A stretch of 64,000 nt of DNA from positions 1 to 64,000 of the forward strand of contig NZ_JAAEEB010000003.1 in assembly GCF_013346935.1 (NCBI RefSeq), in the 5' to 3' direction. The DNA comes from Lactobacillus melliventris (GTDB taxonomy: Bacteria; Bacillota; Bacilli; Lactobacillales; Lactobacillaceae). The position numbers and the translations under genes were made by a program. Positions 8,806 through 17,554 of this stretch are shown one piece after another (the stretch's first letter is position 1; every line of letters starts with the position of its first letter). A model generated the notes under the pieces. The model was not told the DNA's origin. It worked only from the letters and a program-made list of their open reading frames with translations, and made no database searches.

Positions 8806-9723
8806 ATGATGACTAATAAAATTACTGGTGTTAATGGTCCTATTACTGGCTGGCTTGATGGTCATACCTACTTAATTGGGTTGATGGCTTATCCTATTCG
8901 GCATTCAATGTCACCAACAATGCACAATAATGCGTTTGCTAAGCTGGGCTTGAATTACACCTATCTTTGTTTTGAAGTTGGCAACGATAAATTAAAAGGC
9001 GCAGTTGACGCTATTCGCACGTTAGATATGCGTGGTTCCAACGTTTCGATGCCTAATAAAAAAGAGGTCATTCAATACCTCGATAAATTATCACCTGCTG
9101 CTAAAATGTGCGATGCTGTTAATACTATTGTGAACGATCATGGCGTTTTGACAGGCTACACCACTGATGGTATCGGTTTTGTGCAATCACTTAAAGATGA
9201 AGGCTTTGATATTAAAGGTAAGATTATGACCTTAACTGGTGCAGGTGGTGCTGCAACACCGATAGCGGTTCAGTCAGCTTTAGATGGTGCTAAGGAAATT
9301 AGAATGTTTAACATTAGAGATAAAAATTGGCCTCAAGCTGAAAAGACTGTTAAAACTATTCGTGAAAACACTGACTGCAAGGTTTCTCTGACTGAATTAT
9401 CTGATCAGGAAGCATTCAAACAATCAATTGCAGAAAGTGATATTTACTGCGATGCAACTAGCATCGGAATGAAGCCGTTTGAAGATAAGACATTAGTTTC
9501 AGATCCATCATGGTTCCATCAGGATATGGTAGTATTTGACACGGTTTATTCTCCAAGAACTACTAAGTTAATGAGAGTGGCACAAGAGGCCGGAGTTAAG
9601 CATGTCTATGATGGTATCGGCATGATGATTGATCAAGGTGCAGCATCATTTAAGCTATGGACAGGTAAAGAGATGCCAACCGATTATATCCGTGAGATTA
9701 TATTTTCAGACGACAACGATTAG
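8806..9723 (+). CDS. Quinate/shikimate dehydrogenase, YdiB type
   Basis: A 305-residue protein of the shikimate dehydrogenase family. The substrate domain has PIRHSMSPTMHN (30-41), catalytic Lys85 in VSMPNK and Asp121 in GYTTDGIGF. The nucleotide-binding loop is GAGGAA (145-150). The SMPNK motif and the C-terminal GIGMMIDQGAASFKLWTGK match E. coli YdiB more closely than biosynthetic AroE. YdiB uses either quinate or shikimate. The adjacent dehydroquinate dehydratase mirrors the ydiB-aroD pair of E. coli. It would interconvert quinate/dehydroquinate and shikimate/dehydroshikimate. The ribosome binding site AAAGGAG precedes two adjacent ATGs (8806 and 8809), and either could start. Confidence 0.9.
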   Translation: MMTNKITGVNGPITGWLDGHTYLIGLMAYPIRHSMSPTMHNNAFAKLGLNYTYLCFEVGNDKLKGAVDAIRTLDMRGSNVSMPNKKEVIQYLDKLSPAAKMCDAVNTIVNDHGVLTGYTTDGIGFVQSLKDEGFDIKGKIMTLTGAGGAATPIAVQSALDGAKEIRMFNIRDKNWPQAEKTVKTIRENTDCKVSLTELSDQEAFKQSIAESDIYCDATSIGMKPFEDKTLVSDPSWFHQDMVVFDTVYSPRTTKLMRVAQEAGVKHVYDGIGMMIDQGAASFKLWTGKEMPTDYIREIIFSDDND

Positions 9724-9738
9724 TTGAGGGATTAACTA

Positions 9739-10497
9739 ATGGCTACTGTAAGGATTAGAAATACTGTTTTAGGTGCAGGGCTGCCCAAAATTGCCGTCCC
9801 TAATGTCGGAACAAGCACAGAAGAAATTTTGACTGCAGCTGAAAAGATTAAGTCTGCCAAACCTGATTTAATGGAATGGCGGATTGATTATTATGCTGCA
9901 GGAGTTAATGACTTTGCCAAGCTAAATACTACTGCCAAGAAATTGCGGCAGGAAGTGGGTGAGCTGCCTATTTTGGTTACCTTTCGCACTAAAAATGAAG
10001 GTGGGGTCTGCAGTCTGGCTGAAGACGAATATTTAAATTTAATAGAATATGTCGTTACTAATAGGCTGGGTGATGCAGTTGATATAGAACTTTTTCATGA
10101 TGAAAAAAGAGTAAAGTCTTTAGTAAACTTAGCTCATGACTACAATGTCGTAGTAATTATGAGTAACCATGACTTTGAAAAGGTGCCAGCTAAAGATGTT
10201 ATTGAATTTCGTTTACGAAAAATGGCTCAACTTGGTGCAGACGTCCCTAAATTAGCCTGCATGCCTCATAGTGCCTCTGACGTTTTAACTCTTTTAGCAG
10301 CAACGACAGAAATGAATGCAGAAATTTCTAACCCCTTGATTACTATGGCTATGGGCGATATTGGTAAAGTTACCAGAGTAGCCGGTCAAGTTTTCGGTTC
10401 TAGTTTATCCTTTGGTGCAGTTGGCCAAACTTCGGCACCCGGTCAATTGTCAATTGCAGATTTGCGGAATGCGGAAAAGTATTTGGCAGTGGATTAA
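9739..10497 (+). CDS. aroD: 3-dehydroquinate dehydratase, type I
   Basis: A 252-residue type I enzyme that interconverts 3-dehydroquinate and 3-dehydroshikimate. The family's active residues are all present: EWR (46-48), His144 in SNHDF, Schiff-base Lys171 in DVPKLACMP, Arg213 in GKVTRV, and the closing loop QTSAPGQL (230-237). It follows the YdiB-type dehydrogenase by 15 bp with its own GAGGG site and is the last gene of the operon. No other aromatic biosynthesis gene is nearby, so a catabolic or reductive role on quinate is more likely than chorismate synthesis. Confidence 0.95.
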   Translation: MATVRIRNTVLGAGLPKIAVPNVGTSTEEILTAAEKIKSAKPDLMEWRIDYYAAGVNDFAKLNTTAKKLRQEVGELPILVTFRTKNEGGVCSLAEDEYLNLIEYVVTNRLGDAVDIELFHDEKRVKSLVNLAHDYNVVVIMSNHDFEKVPAKDVIEFRLRKMAQLGADVPKLACMPHSASDVLTLLAATTEMNAEISNPLITMAMGDIGKVTRVAGQVFGSSLSFGAVGQTSAPGQLSIADLRNAEKYLAVD

Positions 10498-10518
10498 AAT
10501 TAATATAATAATAGTATT

Positions 10519-10556
10519 AAAAAGCTAACTTTATATACTGATAAAGTTAGCTTTTT
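10519..10556 (+). terminator. Intrinsic terminator after the quinate/shikimate operon
   Basis: AAAAAGCTAACTTTA (10519-10533) pairs perfectly with TAAAGTTAGCTTTTT (10542-10556) around an 8-nt loop, ending in a T run. Confidence 0.92.
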
Positions 10557-10815
10557 GTGTACAAATTTTATTTTGAATAGTAAAAATTGAAATAACTAAG
10601 ACGGTTTATATAATAAGATTTTTTATTTTATTTTATATGTAACTAGGTAATATTATAATGTCTATTTTTTGTGAGACAGTACAAGAGTACAATTATCAAG
10701 AGAAGTAATTTGAAAGCATATTCAAACTTTAAATGATAAAATGTTTAGAGCAAAAGAATACTATTTTATTGTAAATCATTAAACTTTTAAAATAAATGTA
10801 AGGAGAGATCATCAG

Positions 10816-11817
10816 TTGGCTACAATTCGTGATGTTGCGAAAGAAGCAGGTGTGTCTTTAGGTACTGTTTCGCGCTATTTGAATGGATATACTCTAAAAA
10901 AAACAAATATGGATAAAATTGCTGCAGCTATTAAGAAACTTGGTTTCAAGCAAAATTATTTAGCAAAGGGCTTAAAAACAAAGAAAAGTCATGCAATAGG
11001 TGTTGTGGTAAATGCTTTAACAGATATTTTTGCTGCATCCATAGTCACTTCTTTAGAGGACTTTTTGGAAAAGAATAACTATGAGTTAATAATTGCTGAT
11101 TATAAAAACAATATAAAATTGCTAAACGAAAAGCTTAAATTTCTGTACTCAAGAAATGTAGATGGCATCGTTCTTTTTCATGTTGAACAAGCAGTGCCCA
11201 TATTAAAAGAATTCCGGAAGAAAAAAATCCCAGTAGTAGCTGTTGATACTCCCATATCTGGGTTTGAGTGCGATACGGTACTGCTGGATAATTATCATGC
11301 TTCAGTTGAAGCTGTCAAATCCCTCTATGAAATAGGTCACAGACAAATTGGCATTATTTCGGGTGGCCAACAAGGGTATGTTGGCTCTGAAAGATTGCGC
11401 GGTTATGTTGCTGCAATGAAAAAATACGGTATTTTTGATCGCGAGTTAATAGTAGGTGGAAGTTCATTTAAAGATTCAAGCTATGATGCTACTTTAGATT
11501 TACTTAAAAATAATCACCAAATAACCGCACTATATTCTACAAATTATTATATGACAATAGGAGCTATTCAAGCAATAAATGAGTTGAATCTCAGAATTCC
11601 TGTGGATATTTCATTTATTGGCTTTGATGACTATGATATTTCTACAGTAATAAAACCCCAGTTAACCGTTGTAGCACAGCCAGTCGCAAAAATCGGCCGA
11701 GAAATCGGGAAAATAATTATACAAAAAATTACTAATCCGGCTGACTTAAACTACCAAACCAAGTTTTTTAAAGCCAAAATTGTTTGGCGAGATTCTGTCA
11801 TAAATAAAAACTTTTAA
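10816..11817 (+). CDS. LacI-family repressor of the fucoside locus
   Basis: A 333-residue LacI/GalR protein. The helix-turn-helix is at the extreme N-terminus (ATIRDVAKEAGVSLGTVSRY) and a periplasmic-binding-like sugar domain follows. It starts at TTG (10816) with AGGAGAG eight bases upstream. An in-frame ATG start giving the complete DNA-binding domain is absent, so TTG is preferred. Downstream lie two AACCGGTT-centred palindromes before the transporter-fucosidase genes, the expected target. The 258 bp upstream of it holds no gene that I can see. Confidence 0.9.
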   Translation: MATIRDVAKEAGVSLGTVSRYLNGYTLKKTNMDKIAAAIKKLGFKQNYLAKGLKTKKSHAIGVVVNALTDIFAASIVTSLEDFLEKNNYELIIADYKNNIKLLNEKLKFLYSRNVDGIVLFHVEQAVPILKEFRKKKIPVVAVDTPISGFECDTVLLDNYHASVEAVKSLYEIGHRQIGIISGGQQGYVGSERLRGYVAAMKKYGIFDRELIVGGSSFKDSSYDATLDLLKNNHQITALYSTNYYMTIGAIQAINELNLRIPVDISFIGFDDYDISTVIKPQLTVVAQPVAKIGREIGKIIIQKITNPADLNYQTKFFKAKIVWRDSVINKNF

Positions 11818-11830
11818 GAAAGCGATTGCA
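11817..11830 (+). promoter_or_regulatory. Candidate cre (CcpA) site
   Basis: AGAAAGCGATTGCA matches the catabolite-response consensus TGWAANCGNTNWCA at all but two positions. It lies just upstream of the fucoside operon promoter region. This suggests, but does not prove, glucose repression. Confidence 0.4.
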
Positions 11831-11861
11831 ATTAATTTCTAAAAGTAATATTATTATTGTG

Positions 11862-11881
11862 TAATTGAACCGGTTCAATTA
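11862..11881. promoter_or_regulatory. LacI-family operator 1 of the fucoside operon
   Basis: TAATTGAACCGGTTCAATTA is a perfect 20-bp palindrome centred on a CG step, the shape of LacI/GalR operators. It lies between the repressor gene and the MFS-fucosidase genes. It is not followed by a T run, so a terminator is unlikely. Confidence 0.75.
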
Positions 11882-11973
11882 TTAAAAGCTTTTTATTGTT
11901 TAGATACATTTAGGGTTCATTTTCGTAATATATATTATTCTGCTTTAGTGAACATTATATTTTATTATAAAAA

Positions 11974-11985
11974 TGAACCGGTTTA
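11974..11985. promoter_or_regulatory. LacI-family operator 2 of the fucoside operon
   Basis: TGAACCGGTTTA repeats the AACCGGTT core of operator 1 about 109 bp downstream, 36 bp before the transporter start. Two spaced sites would permit repressor looping. Confidence 0.65.
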
Positions 11986-12020
11986 AAAAAGTTTTGTTTA
12001 TTTAAGTAAGGAGAAATTTT

Positions 12021-13232
12021 ATGGATGACAAAAGTGTTATTCAGCAGAGTAAAAAACTAATGATAGCGATCATGGGTATTTCTCTGGTTTTATCTACTTC
12101 AGGAGCTATTAGTGGTACTATTCCTTTAATGGAAAAGCATTTTGCTAACATGCCAACTTCTACTGTAGAATTGATTGTCACTATTCCGAGCTTCTCTGGA
12201 ATTTTTATTCCGTTGCTTGCTGGGTTTATTGAAAAGGTTACTGGTAAAAAACTGTTGGCATTGCTGGGATTAGGTATCACTGCAATTTGTGGTGTTATTC
12301 CAGTATTTACCGGTAATTATTGGTTAATTTTATTTTCCAGAATAATGGTAGGAGTAGGGATCTCTCTTCTTACTCCATTAAGTGTTTCATATATCACTGA
12401 TATTTATGAAGAGAAAAGAGCTAATGAGCTTTTAGGCTACAGAAACTCTTTTATTAATATTGGTAGTACCGTTTTACTCTTTTTAGCTGGTTATTTAATA
12501 AAAATTGGTTGGCATTCTGCTTACTGGGTATTTGCTCTAGCTGTTATTCCGTTCATAATGACGCTGGTTTGGATACCTAAGCGTTTTGATAACTATAGTG
12601 TTACTGTGGGCGAAGATGTCGATCAGCAAAAGATTAAACAGACTACTAACTGGCAAATAATTGGCTATGCGATTTTGTTTGGCATTATGCAAATTAGTTA
12701 TATGGGAATTAGTCTTAAAATTCCAAGCTACATTGTTAATAATCATATTGGTGATAGTAGTACAGGAAGCTTTATCTTAAGCTTATTACCAATTGCAGCT
12801 ATTGTTTCAGGGCTTCTTTATAAATACATTTATCATGTCTGGCAGAAAAATACCACTGCGTTTAGTGCTACCATTGCTGGTCTTGCATTAGGAGTTACAC
12901 TATTTTTACGCAATTCCTACTTAATTGGTGCTTGCATTATGATTTCCGGCTTTTTCTGGGGCATCATGAATCCTCATATGACTGAACTGTTTGCCCTTAG
13001 TTCGCCAAAAGGTTCAATGACGTTGAGCACTTCCATAGTTATCTTTGGAATTAATATCGGTGGAACGTTTGCTCCATTTATCTTCCAATTTTTAGGAGCT
13101 TTATTCCATAATTATAGCCCTGAAATGGGTCTGATCATTTCAGCACTTATTTGGATTATTTTTGGTGTGGTATTTTTGATTGTAAATTTGATGTTAGCTA
13201 ATAAAGCTAAAGGAGACAATAAAGATGCGTAA
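12021..13232 (+). CDS. MFS sugar transporter, likely for fucosides
   Basis: A 403-residue membrane protein with about 12 hydrophobic segments and an MFS layout. The first half has SRIMVGVGISLLTPLSVSYITDIY, typical of helices 4-5. It is preceded by AAGGAG and by the two LacI-type operators, and its end overlaps the next gene by 8 bp, so translation is probably coupled. With two fucosidase-family genes downstream it is inferred to import a fucosyl-saccharide that is then cleaved inside the cell. Substrate not visible in sequence. Confidence 0.85.
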   Translation: MDDKSVIQQSKKLMIAIMGISLVLSTSGAISGTIPLMEKHFANMPTSTVELIVTIPSFSGIFIPLLAGFIEKVTGKKLLALLGLGITAICGVIPVFTGNYWLILFSRIMVGVGISLLTPLSVSYITDIYEEKRANELLGYRNSFINIGSTVLLFLAGYLIKIGWHSAYWVFALAVIPFIMTLVWIPKRFDNYSVTVGEDVDQQKIKQTTNWQIIGYAILFGIMQISYMGISLKIPSYIVNNHIGDSSTGSFILSLLPIAAIVSGLLYKYIYHVWQKNTTAFSATIAGLALGVTLFLRNSYLIGACIMISGFFWGIMNPHMTELFALSSPKGSMTLSTSIVIFGINIGGTFAPFIFQFLGALFHNYSPEMGLIISALIWIIFGVVFLIVNLMLANKAKGDNKDA

Positions 13233-15201
13233 AAGAACTGTTCACTTGGATTTTCACACTAGTCCATATGTTAAAGTTGGTGAAAAATTTGACAGTCATG
13301 AGTTTGCTCAAACCTTAAAAAAAGCTCATGTCAACTCTATTACCTGTTTTGCTCGGGATCATCATGGGTATCTCTGGTATAATTCTAAAAATCATCCTGA
13401 AATGATTCATCCAGGATTAGTCAATCATAACTTGCTTGCAGAACAAATTAAAGCTTGTCATGAGGTAGGAATAAAAGTTCCTATTTATTCTACCTGTCAA
13501 TGGGATGAATATTGCATGTTAAATCACCCAGAATGGCTCTGCCGAGATCCTGAAGGCAATAGAATTAATATGGGTGATGAAAAGCCTAATTTTAATGATG
13601 TTTTATGTTTAAATAGTGATTATCGTCATTATTTGTTCGACCATGTTAACGATGTGATAGACAGTATTGGAGCAGAGAACATTGATGGTTTCTTCTTTGA
13701 TATTTTTTTCCTAGTGCCATGCGATTGCAAACATTGCAGAAAAGAAATGGCTCGCCTAGGTATCGACCACACAATTGAAAGTGAACGTGTACGGTATTGT
13801 CATTTAATGCTAAAAGAGTTTAAACGTGAAATGACCAGTCTAATTCATAAACGAGTTAAGAATGCTACTATTTTTTATAATGGTTCTCATGTTGGACCTT
13901 ATATTAAAACTTCACTGCGTTACTACTCACATCTTGAAATAGAGAGTCTCCCTGGTGGAAACTGGGGCTACGATAATTTCCCTCTAGTAGACAGATATGC
14001 TAGAACACTGGGTAAAGATATTATCGGTATGACTGGAAAGTTTCATACATCATGGGGTGATTTTCAATCCTTTAAAAATAAAGAAGCTTTGGAATATGAA
14101 GTTTTCCAAATGTTATCTTTTGGTGCAGGGTGTTCAATTGGTGACCAATTACATCCTAGTGGACAATTATCTCCTGCTACCTATGAATTAATTGGCCATG
14201 TGTATAAGACTGTAGAACAACTAGAACCAGAACTTGAAAATACGAAGCCTTTAGCAGAAATTGCTGTAGTTACTCCGGAAAGCATATGGGACAACGGTAT
14301 GACTTTAGACGAATCCCTTATCGGAGCCAACCGAGTCCTCGACGAACTGGGATATCAATTTAATATCATAGACTTAGAAGCAGATTTTTCTCAATATAAA
14401 TTGCTGATTCTGCCAGACAAAATTAAAGCTACACCAGAAAGTTTTGCCAAACTGCAAAATTATGTCAAAAACGGTGGCAAGGTGTTGTTGTCATACCAGT
14501 CAATGGATCAAGGAGTTTACAATGAAAACCCTCTGACTGGTAATTTAATGGAAGGATACTCTTTCTGGGATCGCGATTATATTTATCCTAATTCACAAAT
14601 AGGACATAATTTACCTCAAGAAGAACATGTTATGTATGAGCAGGGAATGGCTGTTGAACCAATTAGCTCAAAAGTTATTTTGGAAACACGTGAACCCTAC
14701 TTTAACCGTGAAGGTAAATATTATTACGGCCATAAACATGCTCCTTCCACAGGCAAAAAAGGTGTACCAGCAGCTACTCTGAAAGGAAACTGCATTTACT
14801 TTTCACATCCTGTTTTCAAGATTTATCGTGACTATGCTCCTCGGTGGGTAAAAGAAATCATCTCTGATGCTTTGAACATATTACTTCCAGATCGGTATGT
14901 TGTTAAGCCAGAAGATAAACCAAGCCTGTCAGCACAGTTACATTACTCATCAAATAAAAATAAGTTTTTGTTACACCTATTAGATTATCCTCTAAAGAAA
15001 AATGCGGTTAATTTATATACTATTGATGAACGGTCACAGTTGATAAATCAAAACTTTACAGTTTTAGTAGGAAACAGAAAAGTTAAAAAGGTCGAACTTA
15101 TAAGGCAAAATCAAGAAATTGCTTTTCACCAAGATGATACCAAAATTAGCTTTACTGTTCCCAAAATTGACGGCTATGAAATTGTAAAAATACAATGTTA
15201 G
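13225..15201 (+). CDS. GH151-like putative alpha-L-fucosidase
   Basis: A 658-residue protein without a signal peptide. The N-terminal half resembles the hypothetical glycosyl hydrolase 6 barrel (HLDFHTSPYV at the start, then DGFFFDIFFL around residue 155). The middle matches a beta-galactosidase trimerisation-like domain (YVKNGGKVLLSYQS, around residue 420). That domain pair characterises family GH151, whose known members are alpha-L-fucosidases. A GH29 fucosidase gene follows after 9 bp, which supports the same substrate class. A Cys/His cluster (CDCKHC) lies in the barrel. Family recall is moderately sure. Specificity is inferred. Confidence 0.75.
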   Translation: MRKRTVHLDFHTSPYVKVGEKFDSHEFAQTLKKAHVNSITCFARDHHGYLWYNSKNHPEMIHPGLVNHNLLAEQIKACHEVGIKVPIYSTCQWDEYCMLNHPEWLCRDPEGNRINMGDEKPNFNDVLCLNSDYRHYLFDHVNDVIDSIGAENIDGFFFDIFFLVPCDCKHCRKEMARLGIDHTIESERVRYCHLMLKEFKREMTSLIHKRVKNATIFYNGSHVGPYIKTSLRYYSHLEIESLPGGNWGYDNFPLVDRYARTLGKDIIGMTGKFHTSWGDFQSFKNKEALEYEVFQMLSFGAGCSIGDQLHPSGQLSPATYELIGHVYKTVEQLEPELENTKPLAEIAVVTPESIWDNGMTLDESLIGANRVLDELGYQFNIIDLEADFSQYKLLILPDKIKATPESFAKLQNYVKNGGKVLLSYQSMDQGVYNENPLTGNLMEGYSFWDRDYIYPNSQIGHNLPQEEHVMYEQGMAVEPISSKVILETREPYFNREGKYYYGHKHAPSTGKKGVPAATLKGNCIYFSHPVFKIYRDYAPRWVKEIISDALNILLPDRYVVKPEDKPSLSAQLHYSSNKNKFLLHLLDYPLKKNAVNLYTIDERSQLINQNFTVLVGNRKVKKVELIRQNQEIAFHQDDTKISFTVPKIDGYEIVKIQC

Positions 15202-15210
15202 GAGAAGTAT

Positions 15211-16236
15211 ATGAATAAAAATAATAATATTGAATGGTTCAAAAATGCTAAATATGGCATGATGATTCATTGGGGATTATATTCTCTTCTTGCTGGTGAA
15301 TATGAAGGAAAATCTTCAAGTTATTATGCCGAATGGATTCAATCTAAATTGCAAATACCTATTGTTAAGTACCGCCAACTTGCAACAGCTTTTAATCCAA
15401 TTTATTTTGACGCTGATAAGATTGTCGCATTTGCTAAAAATTGTGGTATGAAGTACCTGGTAGTTACTACTAAACATCATGATGGTTTTGCAATGTATCA
15501 TTCACAAGTTGACCCATACAATGTTTATGACGCGACACCTTTTCACAGGGATGTAATCGGAGAATTGGCAGAAGCTTGCCAAAAGGCAGGTTTGAAATTT
15601 GGTCTTTATTATTCACAAGACTTAGACTGGCATGAACCTAACGGTGGCGGCTACCTTTCAAATGATATCGAATCAGCTGGTACTACTTGGGATAACAGCT
15701 GGGATTTTCCACAGAAAAACAAGAACTTTGCTCAGTGTTTTAATGACAAAATCATACCTCAGATTAAGGAAATAATGAGTAATTACGGTGAGATAGCTAC
15801 AGCTTGGTTTGATGTACCAATGACTTTGACTGAGGCTCAGAGTCAGGAAGTTTACGACACGGTGAAAAAACTGCAGCCAAACTGTTTAATCAATTCCCGT
15901 CTTGGTAATGGTAAATATGATTATGTTTCACTTGGTGACAATGAAATTCCAAGTGACAAAGAAGAAAATCAACAAAATGTTGATTATAATTCAATTGAAG
16001 GATTTAAACCGTCTCCTTATGGCTTATATGAAACGGCTGGTACAATTAACGATTCTTGGGGCTTTTCGTACCGCGATCAAAATTGGAAATCTCCCGCAAC
16101 AATTTACCAATACCGCAAACATTTAAATAGTTTAGGAATCAATTATCTTTTAAATGTTGGACTTGATGGCTTAGGCAGAATTCCTTTACCAGCCCAAGAA
16201 AATATTGCTGCTGCAGCAAAATTGGTTGAAAATTAA
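15211..16236 (+). CDS. GH29 alpha-L-fucosidase, compact form
   Basis: A 341-residue GH29 enzyme. Signatures are KYGMMIHWGLYS (14-25), TTKHHDGFAMYHS (87-98) and the predicted nucleophile Asp201 in TAWFD. GH29 proteins are usually 430-600 residues, and this one stops soon after the barrel, so the C-terminal beta-sandwich appears absent. There is no signal peptide, so it acts in the cytosol on imported fucosides. It is the last gene of the LacI-controlled operon and is preceded by AGGAG. Confidence 0.92.
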   Translation: MNKNNNIEWFKNAKYGMMIHWGLYSLLAGEYEGKSSSYYAEWIQSKLQIPIVKYRQLATAFNPIYFDADKIVAFAKNCGMKYLVVTTKHHDGFAMYHSQVDPYNVYDATPFHRDVIGELAEACQKAGLKFGLYYSQDLDWHEPNGGGYLSNDIESAGTTWDNSWDFPQKNKNFAQCFNDKIIPQIKEIMSNYGEIATAWFDVPMTLTEAQSQEVYDTVKKLQPNCLINSRLGNGKYDYVSLGDNEIPSDKEENQQNVDYNSIEGFKPSPYGLYETAGTINDSWGFSYRDQNWKSPATIYQYRKHLNSLGINYLLNVGLDGLGRIPLPAQENIAAAAKLVEN

Positions 16237-16258
16237 TAAAATGTTTTAACAATGATAT

Positions 16259-16298
16259 GACCTCCGAAATTAAGTCAGTTTCGGAGGTCGTATTTTTT
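16259..16298 (+). terminator. Intrinsic terminator of the fucoside operon
   Basis: GACCTCCGAAA (16259-16269) pairs with TTTCGGAGGTC (16279-16289), followed by a T-rich tract. Confidence 0.9.
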
Positions 16299-16346
16299 AA
16301 CTATTTAATACAATAAAAAGGCTCATCATAATTCGATGCGCCTTAG

Positions 16347-16667
16347 TTAATGAAAGTAATTCTGGATTTTTTGAGCGAGATTTTCTTTAGTGCTTAATAT
16401 AAGCTCAATATAAATTATTTTTTCTTTTTTATCTACATGGTAGAAGATATATTCATATTTATCAATTAAAACATAATAACTATTAAGTAATTCAGAGAAC
16501 TTAGCAGCTTTAATGCCCAGATATGGAAATGACCCTAGATTCTCTAGTTTTTCTTTTTCCCTGGCTAAAACTTCTTTTTTTACTTTTTCACCAAAACTAG
16601 ATAATAAGTATGTTTTGAGATTTTCAAAATATTTTATAGAAGGGCTTGATAATTTTAATGTGAACAT
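16347..16667 (-). CDS. RelE/ParE-family toxin
   Basis: A 106-residue basic protein with the short RelE/ParE layout: helical N-terminal half, then strands carrying YYVLIDKYEYIFYHVD and a C-terminal IYIELILST. Its ATG shares one base with the stop of the upstream antitoxin gene, the tight coupling typical of toxin-antitoxin pairs. RelE-type toxins cleave mRNA on the ribosome and ParE-type toxins poison gyrase. The sequence alone does not separate these. Confidence 0.8.
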   Translation of the reverse strand: MFTLKLSSPSIKYFENLKTYLLSSFGEKVKKEVLAREKEKLENLGSFPYLGIKAAKFSELLNSYYVLIDKYEYIFYHVDKKEKIIYIELILSTKENLAQKIQNYFH

Positions 16668-16900
16668 TAGCTGAATAACTTTTTTTTAATTTCATCAAAA
16701 TTATAGTGCTTTGACTTTTCAGCTTTTTTAATTTTATTTACCAGCTCAAGAGCAGTAGTAAATTCATCATATTTTTCGATATCTATGAGCGCAAATTTGC
16801 CATAGCCATTTTTGGTAAGAAAAACTGGATTATCTTTTTTAACTTTATCAAGAACTTTATTGTAATTTCTTAATTCTGAAACAGGTCGAATTTGTAGCAT
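16667..16900 (-). CDS. Phd/YefM-family antitoxin
   Basis: A 77-residue antitoxin. The N-terminal DNA-binding part begins MLQIRPVSELRNYNKVLDKV and includes the FLTKNGYGKFALIDIEKY motif of Phd/YefM proteins. The C-terminal helix would neutralise the toxin. I choose the ATG at 16900, which has AAGGAAGTG just upstream, over an in-frame TTG at 16921. It probably also represses its own operon. Confidence 0.88.
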   Translation of the reverse strand: MLQIRPVSELRNYNKVLDKVKKDNPVFLTKNGYGKFALIDIEKYDEFTTALELVNKIKKAEKSKHYNFDEIKKKLFS

Positions 16901-16921
16901 AATTATCACTTCCTTTGACAA

Positions 16922-17204
16922 ATATTGTACATTATTTTGCTAAAAATTTACAGCATAATAATGAACAGAATTAATAAACGCCATTTTTAAGTTTTTCATT
17001 ACTGTCTGGTATTAGACTACTTAGTCGTTAGACAAGGGATTTTTTGAAACTAGAATAAAATTCCTTACATAAATGAGGTTAGTAACATATTTTTGGTAGA
17101 TGATGTACCCAATTGATATTTAAAAGAAACTATTTTATTGGTATATGAGTGCATAACAACAAGTATTTATTAGAAAAAGACTTAGAAAAATAATTTAATC
17201 ATCA
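16922..17204. other. Intergenic region without recognised gene
   Basis: About 280 bp of AT-rich DNA upstream of the antitoxin operon, which must include its promoter. I see no convincing coding frame, RNA fold or repeat. Confidence 0.5.
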
Positions 17205-17206
17205 AA

Positions 17207-17240
17207 AAAAGCAGGCATACAAACATATGCCTGCTTTTTA
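17207..17240 (-). terminator. Terminator of the cytochrome b5-like gene
   Basis: GCAGGCATA (17211-17219) pairs with TATGCCTGC (17226-17234). On the minus strand the second arm is followed by a T run. Confidence 0.88.
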
Positions 17241-17253
17241 CTATTTATGTTAA

Positions 17254-17484
17254 TTAATCTTCGTAAGTACCGACTTTTTTCAACTTACCCAAGACACTTT
17301 CACCGTGAGGTGATTGTCCTATTGCAACAGTTAAATCACGGCCGGCTAGATTGCCATGGTGCTCACCATCAGTCCAGTGCGGATTACCAGTTACATCATA
17401 AACAACACCTTTAATAGCAACATAGGCTGGATTGCCATTTTTGCCATCATATTTTGCTAAAGACTCTTTTGTGAATTTTTCCAT
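17254..17484 (-). CDS. Cytochrome b5-like domain protein
   Basis: A 76-residue single-domain protein. It has the cytochrome b5-like pattern YVAIKGVVYDVTGNPHW, then DGEHHGNLAGRDLTVAIGQSPHG. The canonical HPGG haem motif is not present as such, but the WTDGEHHGNLAGRDLT segment is typical of small bacterial haem- or steroid-binding versions. It has no signal peptide. The preceding ribosome binding site is AAAGGGG. Haem binding and partner are unknown. It lies downstream of, but is spaced from, the acyltransferase cluster. Confidence 0.8.
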   Translation of the reverse strand: MEKFTKESLAKYDGKNGNPAYVAIKGVVYDVTGNPHWTDGEHHGNLAGRDLTVAIGQSPHGESVLGKLKKVGTYED

Positions 17485-17554
17485 TGGAAATATCCCCTTT
17501 CCAAATACACTTACTAATTGTCACCTCAATTATAGTCGCAAAAAAATCACAAGT

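Noticed and set aside
11862-11881. Terminator after the LacI gene
   Set aside because: The palindrome has no loop and no T run, and a second copy of its core lies before the transporter; an operator fits better.
16347-16900. Evidence of a prophage or integrative element around the toxin-antitoxin pair
   Set aside because: No integrase, transposase, phage structural gene or attachment-site repeat is visible nearby.
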